Shown: positions 1 to 9,300 of the stretch, in pieces
Position numbering within the stretch: position 1 is the stretch's first letter
How the letters are laid out: every line of letters starts with the position of its first letter
Origin: Streptomyces sp. 6-11-2
GTDB taxonomy: Bacteria > Actinomycetota > Actinomycetes > Streptomycetales > Streptomycetaceae
Direction of reading: 5' to 3'
Assembly: GCF_006540305.1 (NCBI RefSeq)
Contig: NZ_BJOR01000001.1
Location: 1,922,001 to 1,986,000, forward strand
Length of the DNA stretch: 64,000 bases
The notes under the pieces: model-generated
What the model was told of the DNA's origin: nothing
Seen by the model: only the letters and a program-made list of their open reading frames with translations
Databases searched by the model: none
Made by a program: the position numbers and the translations under genes

Positions 1-785
1 TCGTACTGCGGCGGGGCGGGCCGCTCGGCGGGCGGGGCCGCCGGGGAGCGCGGGGCCGCCGGGGCGTCGGCCAGGGCCGCGAGGTCGGCGAGGTAGTCGG
101 CGTCGCTGGAGTGCTGGACGGTGGTGGTGTCGTCGGCGAGGGCGCCGAGGTCGTCGGTGGCGATGCGGCCGTGCAGCTTCTGGCGGCCTCGGCCGACGGC
201 GTCCAGGGTCTTGGCGAGGACCGCCTCGAAGGCGCCGAGCTTGGCGTCGACGTACGCGTCGGCGTTGCGGCGCAGGGTCTCGGGGTCGTGGCTGCGCTCG
301 GGGGCGTCCTCGTCCTCGTAGCCGTCCTCGTCGAGGCCGGGGCCGGTGCCGAGCAGCTTCTCGCGGCCGCGGCCGACCGAGCCGAGGGTCTTGGTGAGGA
401 CGACCTCGAAGTTGGCGAGCTTGGAGTCGACGTAGTCGTCGGCCTCGGCGCGGACCTCCTCGGCCTCCTGCCGGGCCTCGCCGAGGATCCGGTCGGCCTC
501 GGCCTGGGAACGGCGGGCGACCTCGGTGCCGGAGACCATCGAGCCGCGCTCGGCGTGCGCGCCCTCGATGATCCGCTCGGCCTCGCGCCGGGCCTCCTGC
601 ACCATCTGGTCGCGGTCCCCGATCAGCTCCTGGGCCTGGGCGAGGGAACCGGGCAGGGCCTGGCGCACCTCGTCGAGCAGGGCGAGCAGTTCGGCGCGGT
701 TGACCACGCACGACGCCGACATGGGCATGGACCGGGCGCTGGAGACCGTGGCCACGATCTCGTCGAGCTTGTTCTGCACGTCCAC
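1..785 (-). CDS. DivIVA/ATP-synthase-b-like coiled-coil protein (3' end cut by window edge)
   Basis: About 261 codons are visible from a GTG start (reads VDVQNKLDEIVATV); the C-terminus lies outside the window. The protein is cytoplasmic and highly charged. A long coiled coil of Ala/Glu/Arg heptads (QEARREAERIIEGA, then QAEADRILGEARQEAEEV) is followed by two copies of a motif of the form YVDsKLanFEvvLtKTLgsVGRGR and an acidic then Pro/Ala-rich tail. This resembles the protein next to coaD in Streptomyces, usually annotated as a cell-division-initiation (DivIVA-like) or ATP synthase b-like protein. Its function is not established. An AGAGAG stretch upstream is a weak ribosome-binding site. Confidence 0.75.
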   Translation of the reverse strand, partial: MDVQNKLDEIVATVSSARSMPMSASCVVNRAELLALLDEVRQALPGSLAQAQELIGDRDQMVQEARREAERIIEGAHAERGSMVSGTEVARRSQAEADRILGEARQEAEEVRAEADDYVDSKLANFEVVLTKTLGSVGRGREKLLGTGPGLDEDGYEDEDAPERSHDPETLRRNADAYVDAKLGAFEAVLAKTLDAVGRGRQKLHGRIATDDLGALADDTTTVQHSSDADYLADLAALADAPAAPRSPAAPPAERPAPPQY

Positions 786-892
786 CGTGTGCTCGCCACT
801 CTCTACAGGTGTGTTGGACTACCGATGTGTCGGAGACGGACGGGACGACTGTACGTCCATGAGGTGATTGCCGGACACCGGGTGACGGGCCG

Positions 893-1381
893 TCAGCCGT
901 CTCGGTCCTTCTTCAGCCGCTGGGTGAGGGCCTCGAGGACCAGCGGCGGCACCAGGTGGGAGACGTCTCCACCCCAGGCCGCGACCTCCTTGACCAGAGA
1001 GGACGACAGGAAGCTGTAGGTGGGGTTGGTGGGCACGAACAGCGTCTCGACGCCGGAGAGGCCGTTGTTCATCTGGGCCATCTGCAGCTCGTAGTCGAAG
1101 TCGCTGACGGCGCGCAGGCCCTTGACGATGGCCGGGATGTCGCGCTGCTTGCAGAAGTCGACGAGGAGGCCGTGGAAGGCCTCGACCCGGACGTTTCCGT
1201 ACTCGGCGGTGACCTGCTGGATGAGGTCGATCCGCTCGTCGATCTCGAACAGGCCCTTCTTCGACTGGTTGATCATCACCGCGACGTAGACCTCGTCGTA
1301 GAGACGGGAGGCGCGGGCGATGATGTCCAGGTGTCCGTTGGTGATGGGGTCGAACGACCCGGGGCAGACGGCGCGGCGCAC
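893..1381 (-). CDS. coaD: phosphopantetheine adenylyltransferase
   Basis: CoaD transfers AMP from ATP to 4'-phosphopantetheine, the penultimate step of coenzyme A synthesis. The 162-residue product has the nucleotidyltransferase fold: GSFDPITNGH (TNGH version of the T/HxGH motif) near residues 8-17 and the YSFLSSSLVKE signature near the C-terminus. I chose GTG at 1381 because GAGGG lies about 7 bases upstream and the protein then starts like family members (VRRAVCPGSFDP). An ATG at 1411 forms an ATGA overlap with the preceding rsmD and would add 10 residues. Either way the gene is translationally close to rsmD, as in many actinobacteria. Confidence 0.95.
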   Translation of the reverse strand: MRRAVCPGSFDPITNGHLDIIARASRLYDEVYVAVMINQSKKGLFEIDERIDLIQQVTAEYGNVRVEAFHGLLVDFCKQRDIPAIVKGLRAVSDFDYELQMAQMNNGLSGVETLFVPTNPTYSFLSSSLVKEVAAWGGDVSHLVPPLVLEALTQRLKKDRDG

Positions 1382-1407
1382 TTGAGATCCCTCGCTCTCC
1401 GGTCCGG

Positions 1408-1995
1408 TCATCGTGCGTCTTCGCACGTAGAGGCGGCGCGACCGTACCAAAACGTGCCTTCGCCGTAGCGACGGGCCCGGATCGCGTCGAATCCTCGCGG
1501 CCACGTGAACTCCCCGCCCCTGGTGCTGCGCTCCACGGTGACGAGGGCGCCCTCCGCGAGCCACCCCTCGGTGCGGAGTGTGAGCAGAATCTCGCGAAGA
1601 TCGTCGTCGGAGACCGCGTACGGCGGGTCGAGGAAGACGATGTCGTACGGCTCCGCCGGGGCCGGCGTCCGGACGATCTGTTCCGCTTTGCCCGCCTGTA
1701 CGTCGGCGCCTGGGAGGCCGAGCGCCTTCACGTTCTCCCGGACGGTGCGGACCGCTCGCGCGTCGGCCTCCACGAGCAGGGTGTGCCCGGCGCCCCGGGA
1801 CAGCGCCTCCAGGCCGACGGCGCCCGAGCCGGCGTACAGGTCCAGGACGCGTTCGCCGTCCAGCGGGCCGCCCAGGAGGGACTGCCAGGTGGAGAACAGG
1901 CCTTCGCGCGCCCGGTCCGAGGTGGGGCGGGTTCCGCTGCCCGGCGGTACGGCGAGACGGCGTCCGCCGGCCCGGCCGGCGATCACGCGGGTCAT
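1408..1995 (-). CDS. rsmD: 16S rRNA (guanine(966)-N(2))-methyltransferase RsmD
   Basis: This 195-residue SAM-dependent methyltransferase is expected to modify G966 of 16S rRNA in the assembled small subunit. The N-terminus MTRVIAGRAGGRRLAVPPG and the RPTSDRAREGLFS segment are typical of the RsmD family. The SAM-binding motif VLDLYAGSGAVGLEALSRGA lies near residues 50-70 and the catalytic motif FLDPPYA near residue 121. Its stop overlaps a possible ATG of coaD, and recG ends 68 bases upstream, so recG-rsmD-coaD is probably one operon. Confidence 0.95.
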   Translation of the reverse strand: MTRVIAGRAGGRRLAVPPGSGTRPTSDRAREGLFSTWQSLLGGPLDGERVLDLYAGSGAVGLEALSRGAGHTLLVEADARAVRTVRENVKALGLPGADVQAGKAEQIVRTPAPAEPYDIVFLDPPYAVSDDDLREILLTLRTEGWLAEGALVTVERSTRGGEFTWPRGFDAIRARRYGEGTFWYGRAASTCEDAR

Positions 1996-2063
1996 GTCTG
2001 GGTCCTTGCTTGTCGGTGGCGGCCTTGTCGGTGGCGGCTCGGGTGCGGGCCGGTCCCAGTCTG

Positions 2064-4283
2064 TCAGCCCTTCTCCAGGTATTGCTCCCGCTCCTCGTCC
2101 AGCAGCGCGTCCAGCGCCGTGCGCAGTCCGGGCAGGTGTTCCAGGTCCGGGTCGGCGGCCACCAGCGCGGCGGCCTCCTCACGGGCCTCGGCGATGATCT
2201 CCTCGTCGTCGATGACGGCGAGCACCCGCAGGCTGGAGCGGGCGCCGGACTGGGCCTGGCCGAGGACGTCGCCCTCGCGGCGCTGTTCGAGGTCGATGCG
2301 GGAGAGCTCGAAGCCGTCGAGGGTGGAGGCCACCGCGTTCAGCCGCTGCCGGGCGGCGCTCGCCTCCGGCATCTCGCTGACCAGCAGGCACAGTCCGGGC
2401 GCCGCGCCGCGGCCGACGCGGCCGCGCAGCTGGTGCAGCTGGGAGACGCCGAAGCGGTCGGCGTCCATGATCACCATCACCGTGGCGTTCGGCACGTTCA
2501 CGCCGACCTCGATGACCGTGGTGGCGACCAGGACGTCGGTCTCGCCGACGGCGAAGCGGCGCATGACCGCGTCCTTGTCGTCGGGCTGCATACGCCCGTG
2601 CAGCACCTCGACCTTCAGGCCGTGCAGGGGACCCTTGCCCAGCCGGTCCGCGACGTCCAGCACGGCGAGCGGCGGGCGCTTCTCCGCCTCGTCCTCGGCG
2701 GACTTCTTCGCGGCGGCCCTCTTCGGGTCGTCCTCCTCGTCCCCGATGCGCGGGCAGACCACGTACGCCTGGTGGCCCTTCGCCACCTCCTCGCGCACCC
2801 GCTCCCAGGCCCGGGCGAGGAAGTGCGGTTTGTCGGCGGCCGGGACGACATGGCTGGCGATGGGCGAGCGGCCCGCCGGGAGCTGGTCGAGGACGGAGGT
2901 CTCCAGGTCGCCGAAGACGGTCATCGCGACCGTGCGCGGAATGGGCGTGGCGGTCATGACCAGCAGGTGCGGGGGTTGCCTGCCCTTGCCTCGCAGGGCG
3001 TCGCGCTGCTCGACGCCGAACCGGTGCTGCTCGTCCACCACGACCAGTCCCAGGTCGTGGAACTGGACCTTGTCCTCGATCAGCGCGTGTGTGCCGATGA
3101 CGACGCCCGCCTCGCCGGTGGCCAGGTCGAGCAGGGCCTTCCGGCGGGCCGCGGCGCCCATGGACCCGGTGAGCAGCACCACCTTGGTGCCGTGCTCGGC
3201 GCCGCCCAGCATGCCTCCCTCGGCGAGCTCCCCCATCATCTCGGTGACCGACCTGTGGTGCTGCTGGGCCAGCACCTCGGTGGGCGCGAGCATCGCGGCC
3301 TGCCCGCCCGCGTCGACGACGGCGAGCATGGCGCGCAGGGCGACGAGCGTCTTGCCGCTGCCGACCTCGCCCTGGAGCAGGCGGTGCATCGGGTGCTCGG
3401 TGGCCAGGTCGGCAAAGATCTCGCGGGAGACTTTCCGCTGCCCCTCCGTGAGCGTGAAGGGGAGGCGGTCGTCGAAGGCCGCCAGGAGGCCGTCCGGGAC
3501 GGGTACGCGGGCGACGGCGGGAAGTTGGGTGTCCGCGTGGCGGCGGCGGGCGAGCGCGACCTGGAGGACGAAGGCCTCGTCCCACTTCAGGCGGGCGTGG
3601 GCGTCGGCGATGTCCGCCTTGCTGTGCGGACGGTGGATCTTGAGCAGGGCCTCGGGGAGGGCGACCAGCCCGCGGCCCGCGCGCAGCGACTCGGGCAGCG
3701 GGTCGAGCGCCTCCTGGGCACTGGGCAGGACGGTCTGGACCGCCTTGCCGATCTTCCAGGACTCCAGCTTGGCGGTGGCCGGGTACATCGGGATGAGGGC
3801 GCCGGCCCAGCTCTCGACCGCTTCTCCGTCCTCCCCCTTCAGCAACTCGTACGCCGGGTGCGCCAGTTGCAGCCTCCTGTTGAAGACCGAGACCTTGCCC
3901 GCGAACATCGCGCGTGTGCCCGGCAGGAGTTCCTTGTGGGGTTTGTGCACGCCGTGGCCGAAGAAGACCAGTTGGAGCCGGCCGCTGCCGTCGGTGATCG
4001 TTACCTCCAGGCGCTGGCCCTTGCCGCGGGGCGCGCGGGCGGAGGCGAACGTGTGCAGGCGGGCGTCGGCGACCTGGGCGACCACCGTGACGTGCTCGTC
4101 CATGGGCAGGTCGGCGAGGTGGGTGAGCTGGCCGCGCTCCTCGTACCGCCGCGGGTAGTGGTGCAGGAGGTCGCCGACGGTGTGCAGGCCGAGGTGCTCG
4201 GCCATCACCTTCGCGGTGGCGGGGCCGAGCACTGACTTCAGTGGCTGTTTCAGTGGTTCTTGCAGTGCGGGCACGAGATCCAT
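2064..4283 (-). CDS. recG: ATP-dependent DNA helicase RecG
   Basis: RecG is a monomeric superfamily 2 helicase that remodels stalled replication forks and branch-migrates Holliday junctions. The 739-residue product has an N-terminal wedge/OB domain, then helicase domains with Walker A GEVGSGKT (about residue 305), a DEQH box in VVVDEQHRFGVEQR, motif III TATPIPRT and motif VI QLRGRVGRG. A charged insertion rich in Lys/Glu/Ala (around DEEDDPKRAAAKKSAEDEAE) sits between the helicase lobes. I chose ATG at 4283 (MDLVPALQEPL); a GTG 15 bases upstream is possible. No strong Shine-Dalgarno sequence is visible. Confidence 0.95.
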   Translation of the reverse strand: MDLVPALQEPLKQPLKSVLGPATAKVMAEHLGLHTVGDLLHHYPRRYEERGQLTHLADLPMDEHVTVVAQVADARLHTFASARAPRGKGQRLEVTITDGSGRLQLVFFGHGVHKPHKELLPGTRAMFAGKVSVFNRRLQLAHPAYELLKGEDGEAVESWAGALIPMYPATAKLESWKIGKAVQTVLPSAQEALDPLPESLRAGRGLVALPEALLKIHRPHSKADIADAHARLKWDEAFVLQVALARRRHADTQLPAVARVPVPDGLLAAFDDRLPFTLTEGQRKVSREIFADLATEHPMHRLLQGEVGSGKTLVALRAMLAVVDAGGQAAMLAPTEVLAQQHHRSVTEMMGELAEGGMLGGAEHGTKVVLLTGSMGAAARRKALLDLATGEAGVVIGTHALIEDKVQFHDLGLVVVDEQHRFGVEQRDALRGKGRQPPHLLVMTATPIPRTVAMTVFGDLETSVLDQLPAGRSPIASHVVPAADKPHFLARAWERVREEVAKGHQAYVVCPRIGDEEDDPKRAAAKKSAEDEAEKRPPLAVLDVADRLGKGPLHGLKVEVLHGRMQPDDKDAVMRRFAVGETDVLVATTVIEVGVNVPNATVMVIMDADRFGVSQLHQLRGRVGRGAAPGLCLLVSEMPEASAARQRLNAVASTLDGFELSRIDLEQRREGDVLGQAQSGARSSLRVLAVIDDEEIIAEAREEAAALVAADPDLEHLPGLRTALDALLDEEREQYLEKG

Positions 4284-4447
4284 TGCACACCACAGCACCG
4301 ACAATGCCGTAAACCTCCCGGGAAACCCCTGGTCAGCCGGTCCGTCCGGGCCTAGGATGACGCGCTCCGGCCATGCCCGCGGCAGCCTCCTCACAGGTGC
4401 CGCCCTACCCCGCGCCGACGCGAAGTCCCCCCACCGGCGCTGCGACG

Positions 4448-6319
4448 ATGGACTTCCAGACCTCACAGTCAGCACAGGCATCCCACTCACCACAGTCGTC
4501 CCGCCAGCCCGGCTCGGCCCATATGTTCCAGGTCGATCTGCGGGGTCTGGTGGATCTGCTCTCGCACCACCTGTACTCCAGTCCCAAGGTCTACCTGCGC
4601 GAACTGCTCCAGAACGCCGTGGACGCCATCACCGCCCGGCGCGCGGAGGAGCCCGGCGCCCCCGCGCGCGTACGGCTGTTCGCGGACGGCGACTCCCTGC
4701 GGGTCGAGGACACCGGCGTCGGTCTCACCGAGTCCGACGTGCACGAACTGCTGGCCACCATCGGCCGCAGCTCCAAGCGGGCCGACGGCCTGCGGGAGGC
4801 GCGCTCGGACTTCCTCGGCCAGTTCGGCATCGGCCTGCTGGCCTGCTTCGTGGTGGCCGAGCGGATCCGGGTGGTCAGCCGCAGCGCCCGTACGCCCGAC
4901 GCCCCGCCCGTGGAGTGGACGGCGCGCGACGACGGCTCGTACACCGTGCGGGCCCTGCCGGACTCCGCCCGCCCGGAACCCGGCACCACCGTGCACCTCC
5001 AGGCCCGGGCCGGGGCGGGCGAGTGGCTCACCGAGCAGCGTGTGCTCGCGCTGGCACGGGACTTCGGGTCGCTGCTGCCGTACGACGTCCGGGTGGGCGA
5101 GGAGCCGGTCACCCACCTGCCGGCGCCCTGGGACCGGGCGTACCCCTCCCCCGCGGCCCGCCGGGTCGCCCTGGCCCGGTACTGCCACGAGGCGTTCGGG
5201 TTCACCCCGCTGGACACCATCGGCCTGGACGTGCCGCTGGCCGGGATCCGCGGGGTGGCGTACGTGCTGCCGTCGGCGGTCAGCCCGGCGCAGCGGGCGG
5301 GTCACCGCGTGCACCTGAAGGGCATGCTGCTGACCGAACGGGCCGAACAGCTGCTGCCCGACTGGGCGTTCTTCGTGCGCTGCGTGCTCGACACCGACAG
5401 CCTGCGGCCCACGGCCTCGCGGGAGGCGCTGTACGAGGACGAGACGCTGGCCGCCGTGCGCGAGGCGCTCGGGGAGCGGATCCGGACCTGGCTGACCTCT
5501 CTCGCGGCCGGCGATCCGGAGCGGCTGGCGGCGTTCCTCTCGGTGCACTTCCTGGGCGTGAAGTCCCTGGCCCGGCACGACACGGAGATGCTGCGCACGA
5601 TGCTGCCGTGGCTGCCCTTCGAGACGACCGACGGGCGGCTCTCCCTGGAGGAGTTCGCGCAGCGCCACCCCGTCGTGCACTTCACCCGCACGGTTGAGGA
5701 GTACCGGCAGGTCGCGCCGATCGCCTCCGCGCAGGGCATCGGCGTCGTCAACGGCGGCTACACCTACGACAGCGAGCTGGTCGAGGCGCTGCCGTCGGTG
5801 CGCCCGGGAACGGCGGTCGCCGAGCTGGACGCGGACATCGTGACCGCGCACCTGGACTCCGTCGACCCGGCCGAGGAGCTGGCCCTGTCGGGCTTCCTGG
5901 CCGCCGCGCGGGACCGGCTGGACCCACTGGGCTGCGACGTCGTGCTGCGCGCCTTCCACCCGCTGTCCGTGCCGGCGTTGCACCTGGACGACCGGGCGGC
6001 CCGGCACGAGCAGGCCCGCGCCGAGGCCGAGGCGCAGGCCGACGACCTGTGGGCGGGCATCCTCGGCTCGCTGCGGAGCAGTACCCCGCGCGCGCGTCTG
6101 GTGCTCAACCACCTCAACCCGCTGATCCGCCGGATCGGTTCGCTGGGCGACCCGGAGCTGATCGGCACGGCGACCGAGTCGCTGTACGGGCAGGCGCTGC
6201 TGATGGCGCAGCGCCCCCTGCGGCCGGCGGACTCGGCACTGCTGAACCGGGCGTTCATCGGCCTGCTGGAGTGGGCCACGCACAGCGGCACCGACACGAC
6301 GGGGGACGGCCGGCGATGA
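4448..6319 (+). CDS. HSP90-family (HtpG-like) molecular chaperone
   Basis: This 623-residue protein carries the GHKL ATPase domain of Hsp90/HtpG: YLRELLQNAVDAI (Bergerat N-box; classical HtpG has ELISNASDA), VEDTGVGLTESDV (DTGxG box) and LGQFGIGLLACFVV (GxxGxG lid motif). Middle and C-terminal domains follow, giving normal HtpG length. The changed N-box and lid residues suggest an actinobacterial Hsp90 subfamily distinct from canonical HtpG. ATG 4448 (MDFQTSQSAQ) gives the usual Ser/Gln-rich lead-in; an ATG at 4373 and one at 4523 are alternatives, and no clear ribosome-binding site decides. Its stop overlaps the next gene by 4 bases (ATGA), so both are translated together. Confidence 0.88.
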   Translation: MDFQTSQSAQASHSPQSSRQPGSAHMFQVDLRGLVDLLSHHLYSSPKVYLRELLQNAVDAITARRAEEPGAPARVRLFADGDSLRVEDTGVGLTESDVHELLATIGRSSKRADGLREARSDFLGQFGIGLLACFVVAERIRVVSRSARTPDAPPVEWTARDDGSYTVRALPDSARPEPGTTVHLQARAGAGEWLTEQRVLALARDFGSLLPYDVRVGEEPVTHLPAPWDRAYPSPAARRVALARYCHEAFGFTPLDTIGLDVPLAGIRGVAYVLPSAVSPAQRAGHRVHLKGMLLTERAEQLLPDWAFFVRCVLDTDSLRPTASREALYEDETLAAVREALGERIRTWLTSLAAGDPERLAAFLSVHFLGVKSLARHDTEMLRTMLPWLPFETTDGRLSLEEFAQRHPVVHFTRTVEEYRQVAPIASAQGIGVVNGGYTYDSELVEALPSVRPGTAVAELDADIVTAHLDSVDPAEELALSGFLAAARDRLDPLGCDVVLRAFHPLSVPALHLDDRAARHEQARAEAEAQADDLWAGILGSLRSSTPRARLVLNHLNPLIRRIGSLGDPELIGTATESLYGQALLMAQRPLRPADSALLNRAFIGLLEWATHSGTDTTGDGRR

Positions 6320-9297
6320 GTGAGATCACCGACTTCGACTCGCTGCGCCGGGAGATCGCCGCCAACGGCGAGCGGCCGGAGGGCCCGGCCCGCAACGCGC
6401 GCGCGGAGCTGCTGCTCGCCGAGGCCGAGAGGCTGAACATCCCGCTCGCCGTGATCGAGGCGCTCGGACACCAGCTGAAGGTCTACAACTACAGCTCCGA
6501 GAAGGACAAGATGTTCGTCCCGTTCGCGCGGCTGCTGCGCATGTGGGACGAACGCCCGGAGGACTTCGACGAGTACGAGACCCACTCGCTGCACTGGGTC
6601 TTCAAGTGGATGTCGGCGGGCATGCTGGGCCGGCCGCACATCCCGCTGGCCGCCGTGGAGAAGTGGCTCGGCGAGATGGAGCACCGCTACCGGCTCGCCG
6701 GTCACTCCGAACGCGCCGTGCGCAGCGCCGAGTTCAGCATCGCCCGGCACATCGGTGACCTCGCGCGGGCAGAGCGGGCGTACGCGGCGTGGCTGGCCGC
6801 CGACCGGGACGGCATGGCGGACTGCCACGCCTGCGAACTGCACGACCAGGGCGGGTGGCAGGCCGAGTGCGGCCGCGACGCGGAGGCGGTCGAGCTGTGG
6901 CGGTCGGTGCTGGACGGCGAGTTCTCCTGCGCCCACGAGCCGCACGGCGTCCTCGCCTCGTCGCTGATGCCGCTGCTGCGGCTGGGCCGTCTCGACGAGG
7001 CCCGCGCCCACCATCTGCGGGGCCTGCGGCTCGTGCGGCCGATGGAGAGCATGCGCGGCGCCTACGCCGACCACGTGGAGTTCTGCGCGCTGACCGGCAA
7101 CGAGGCACGGGCCCTGGAACTGCTGGCCGAGCGGCCGGCGTACTTCACGGACGACGGGAACCCGCTCGGCAGGCTGGACTTCCTGGCGGTGACGGCCCTC
7201 CTCATGGACCGGCTGGTCGAGCTGGGGTGGGACGGGCAGACGGTGCCCGGTCCGGCGGGGCGCGCCTGGACGGCCGGTGAACTCGCCGTGCACGCGCGCG
7301 CGGAGGCATCGGCCCTGGCGGCCCGCTTCGACGAGCGCAACGGCACGTCCCGGGTCGGCGAGCGGGCACGCGCGCGCATGGCGCGGCGCCCGCTGGTGGA
7401 CCGGCTGCCGCTGGGCGTGCGCACGGCACGGCCCGCCGGCATCGCTCCGGCTCCCGCCGTGCGGGCCCCCGTCGAGGCGGCGGGCGAAGCGGCGGCGCCC
7501 GATGAAGCCGGCCTGCCCGCGCTGATCGCCGAGGCACGGCGGCTGTCGGACACCCTGCGGCCGCACGCCATGGAGGCGTGGGCGGCGGTCGCGCGGGCCG
7601 CGCAGGGCGTCGAGCTGGAGGCCCGGGACCGGGCCGAGATCGCCGACCACGAGGCGATGGACCGGGGCCCCGAGGGCGCCGCGCTGTTCGAGCGGGCCGC
7701 CGAGTGGTACGCGCGGGCGGGCGATCCGGGCGAGGCGCTGGCGGCACGCTCACGCGCGGCGTACGTGAGGGCGCTGACCGGCGACGTGGACGGGGCGCTC
7801 ACCGCGGTCGCCGAACCCTACGAGCGGGTCCTCGCGCTGTACGCCGAGGAGGGCACCGGCCTGCGGCAGGCCGCGTCCGTGGTGATGGGACGCGCGCGGA
7901 TCCTGATGCGGCCGGTGTACGAGGCCGAAGGGCCCGTGGACCCGGGGACGCTGTCCGCCGCCGAGGAGGCCGCGCGGGAGGTCCTGGCCCTCGTGGAGGG
8001 GCACGCCGGGGACGATGCGCGGATCGCGTCCCGGGCGGCCGAGGCGCGGGCGATGCTCGCCGAGACCGCCGCGCGCACCGGGGACCTCCGGGGGGCCGCG
8101 GAGCTGTTCGGGCGGGCGACGGACGAGTACGTCGGGGCGGGGCTGCCGTGGTTCGCGGTGGAGTACGAGGCCCGGCTGGCGGCCCTCGCGCACCACCTGG
8201 GCGATCCGGAGGGCGCCGAGCGGGCCCTGCGGGCGGCCCTGGAGCACGGCGGGGCGCATCTGAAGGCCGCGGGCCGGGCACAGCTGCACCTTCAGCTCGC
8301 CGAGGTGCTCGGCGGCCTGGACCGGACCGGGGAGGCGGCGGAACACGCCCTGGAGGCGGCGCACTGGGCCGACGAGGCGGACGAGGGACCGGCGCTCGGG
8401 GCCTGGGCCCGGCAGCAGCTCGGCGGCTTGCTGCTGCGGCTGGGGCGGTGGGCGGAGGCAGCCGAGGTGCTGGAGTCCGCGCTGAGCGACCTGTCCGCCG
8501 AGACGCACGGCGACGGGGCCGTCGTACAGACGCGGTGGTGGCTGGGCGACTGTCTGAGCGAGCTCGGGGAGCACCGTGCGGCAGCCGAACGCAGGCTTCA
8601 GGCCGCCGAGACCGCCCGGCACTGGCCCGAGCAGCAGGACCACGCGACCCTCGCCCATCTGGCCGCCGAGTCGCTGAGCCGGGCCGGGCTGCACGACGAG
8701 GCGGACCGTGCCTACACGCGCGCGGCCGACCTGTGGCGCTCCCTGGGCGACGTGCACGGCCTGGTCCCCGCCCTGCGCGCACGCGCGTGGCTCGCGCTGG
8801 GCACCGAGGCCGGCCTGGACGCGGCACGGGAGCTGATGGAGGCCGCCGTCACCGAGTGCGAGGTGGCGCTGGACACGGTGGACGACACGGCGGCGCGGCA
8901 GCGGCTCGTCGCCGAACTCGGGCACACCCACCGGCAGTTCGGTGATCTGCTCGCGGACAACGTGAACAACACAAACAACACAAACAACTCGGACAACGCA
9001 AACAACTCGGAGGACGAGGGGGACGGGGCCGCGTCCGAGGAGGCCCTGTCCAGGCTGGAGCAGGCGATCGCCGCCTTCGCCCTGCTGGGTCCGGCCGCCG
9101 TGCACGACCGGACCGGAGCGGAACTCGCCGCGGGATGGCGGGCGGCCGGCCTGGGCCGCCCCGCCGAGGCCACGGCACGCGCGCGTGCCGTGCTGGCGGC
9201 CTACGAGCACGCGGACGACGAGGACGGCCGGCCGCCCACCCGCCGTACGGAGGCCGAAAGACTCCTGCGAGCCCTCGAGGAGGGATCCGCGGACTGA
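6316..9297 (+). CDS. large TPR-like helical-repeat protein, partner of the HSP90 gene
   Basis: The 993-residue product is almost entirely alpha-helical and Ala/Glu/Leu/Arg-rich, with many degenerate tetratricopeptide-like helix pairs (for example GDLRGAAELFGRATDEYVGA and GEHRAAAERRLQAAETA). No enzymatic motif, signal peptide or membrane segment is visible. It starts MSEITDFDSLRRE inside the stop of the Hsp90 gene, so co-translation is likely. Eukaryotic Hsp90 uses TPR co-chaperones; by analogy this may be a client adaptor, which is inference only. Near residues 881-898 an Asn-rich low-complexity stretch built from AAC-AAC-ACA repeats interrupts the helices. It ends just before the convergent DAK2 gene. 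Confidence 0.85.
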   Translation: MSEITDFDSLRREIAANGERPEGPARNARAELLLAEAERLNIPLAVIEALGHQLKVYNYSSEKDKMFVPFARLLRMWDERPEDFDEYETHSLHWVFKWMSAGMLGRPHIPLAAVEKWLGEMEHRYRLAGHSERAVRSAEFSIARHIGDLARAERAYAAWLAADRDGMADCHACELHDQGGWQAECGRDAEAVELWRSVLDGEFSCAHEPHGVLASSLMPLLRLGRLDEARAHHLRGLRLVRPMESMRGAYADHVEFCALTGNEARALELLAERPAYFTDDGNPLGRLDFLAVTALLMDRLVELGWDGQTVPGPAGRAWTAGELAVHARAEASALAARFDERNGTSRVGERARARMARRPLVDRLPLGVRTARPAGIAPAPAVRAPVEAAGEAAAPDEAGLPALIAEARRLSDTLRPHAMEAWAAVARAAQGVELEARDRAEIADHEAMDRGPEGAALFERAAEWYARAGDPGEALAARSRAAYVRALTGDVDGALTAVAEPYERVLALYAEEGTGLRQAASVVMGRARILMRPVYEAEGPVDPGTLSAAEEAAREVLALVEGHAGDDARIASRAAEARAMLAETAARTGDLRGAAELFGRATDEYVGAGLPWFAVEYEARLAALAHHLGDPEGAERALRAALEHGGAHLKAAGRAQLHLQLAEVLGGLDRTGEAAEHALEAAHWADEADEGPALGAWARQQLGGLLLRLGRWAEAAEVLESALSDLSAETHGDGAVVQTRWWLGDCLSELGEHRAAAERRLQAAETARHWPEQQDHATLAHLAAESLSRAGLHDEADRAYTRAADLWRSLGDVHGLVPALRARAWLALGTEAGLDAARELMEAAVTECEVALDTVDDTAARQRLVAELGHTHRQFGDLLADNVNNTNNTNNSDNANNSEDEGDGAASEEALSRLEQAIAAFALLGPAAVHDRTGAELAAGWRAAGLGRPAEATARARAVLAAYEHADDEDGRPPTRRTEAERLLRALEEGSAD
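8956..9009 (+). repeat. in-frame AAC-rich microsatellite-like repeat in the TPR-like gene
   Basis: About 54 bases consist of near-repeats of a 9-base unit (aacaacaca, aacaactcg, aacaacgca), encoding a string of Asn-Asn pairs separated by Thr, Ser, Ala or Asp. A/T content and the ACA/GCA codons contrast sharply with the surrounding G+C-rich sequence. It lies between predicted helices and is probably an unstructured, length-variable linker. Confidence 0.85.
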
Positions 9298-9300
9298 GGC

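Noticed and set aside
2179..4293. Long Arg/Gly/Pro-rich ORF antiparallel or frame-shifted to recG
   Set aside because: Arises from extreme third-position G+C in recG; low-complexity composition and no start signal. Many similar ORFs in the window were dismissed on the same grounds.
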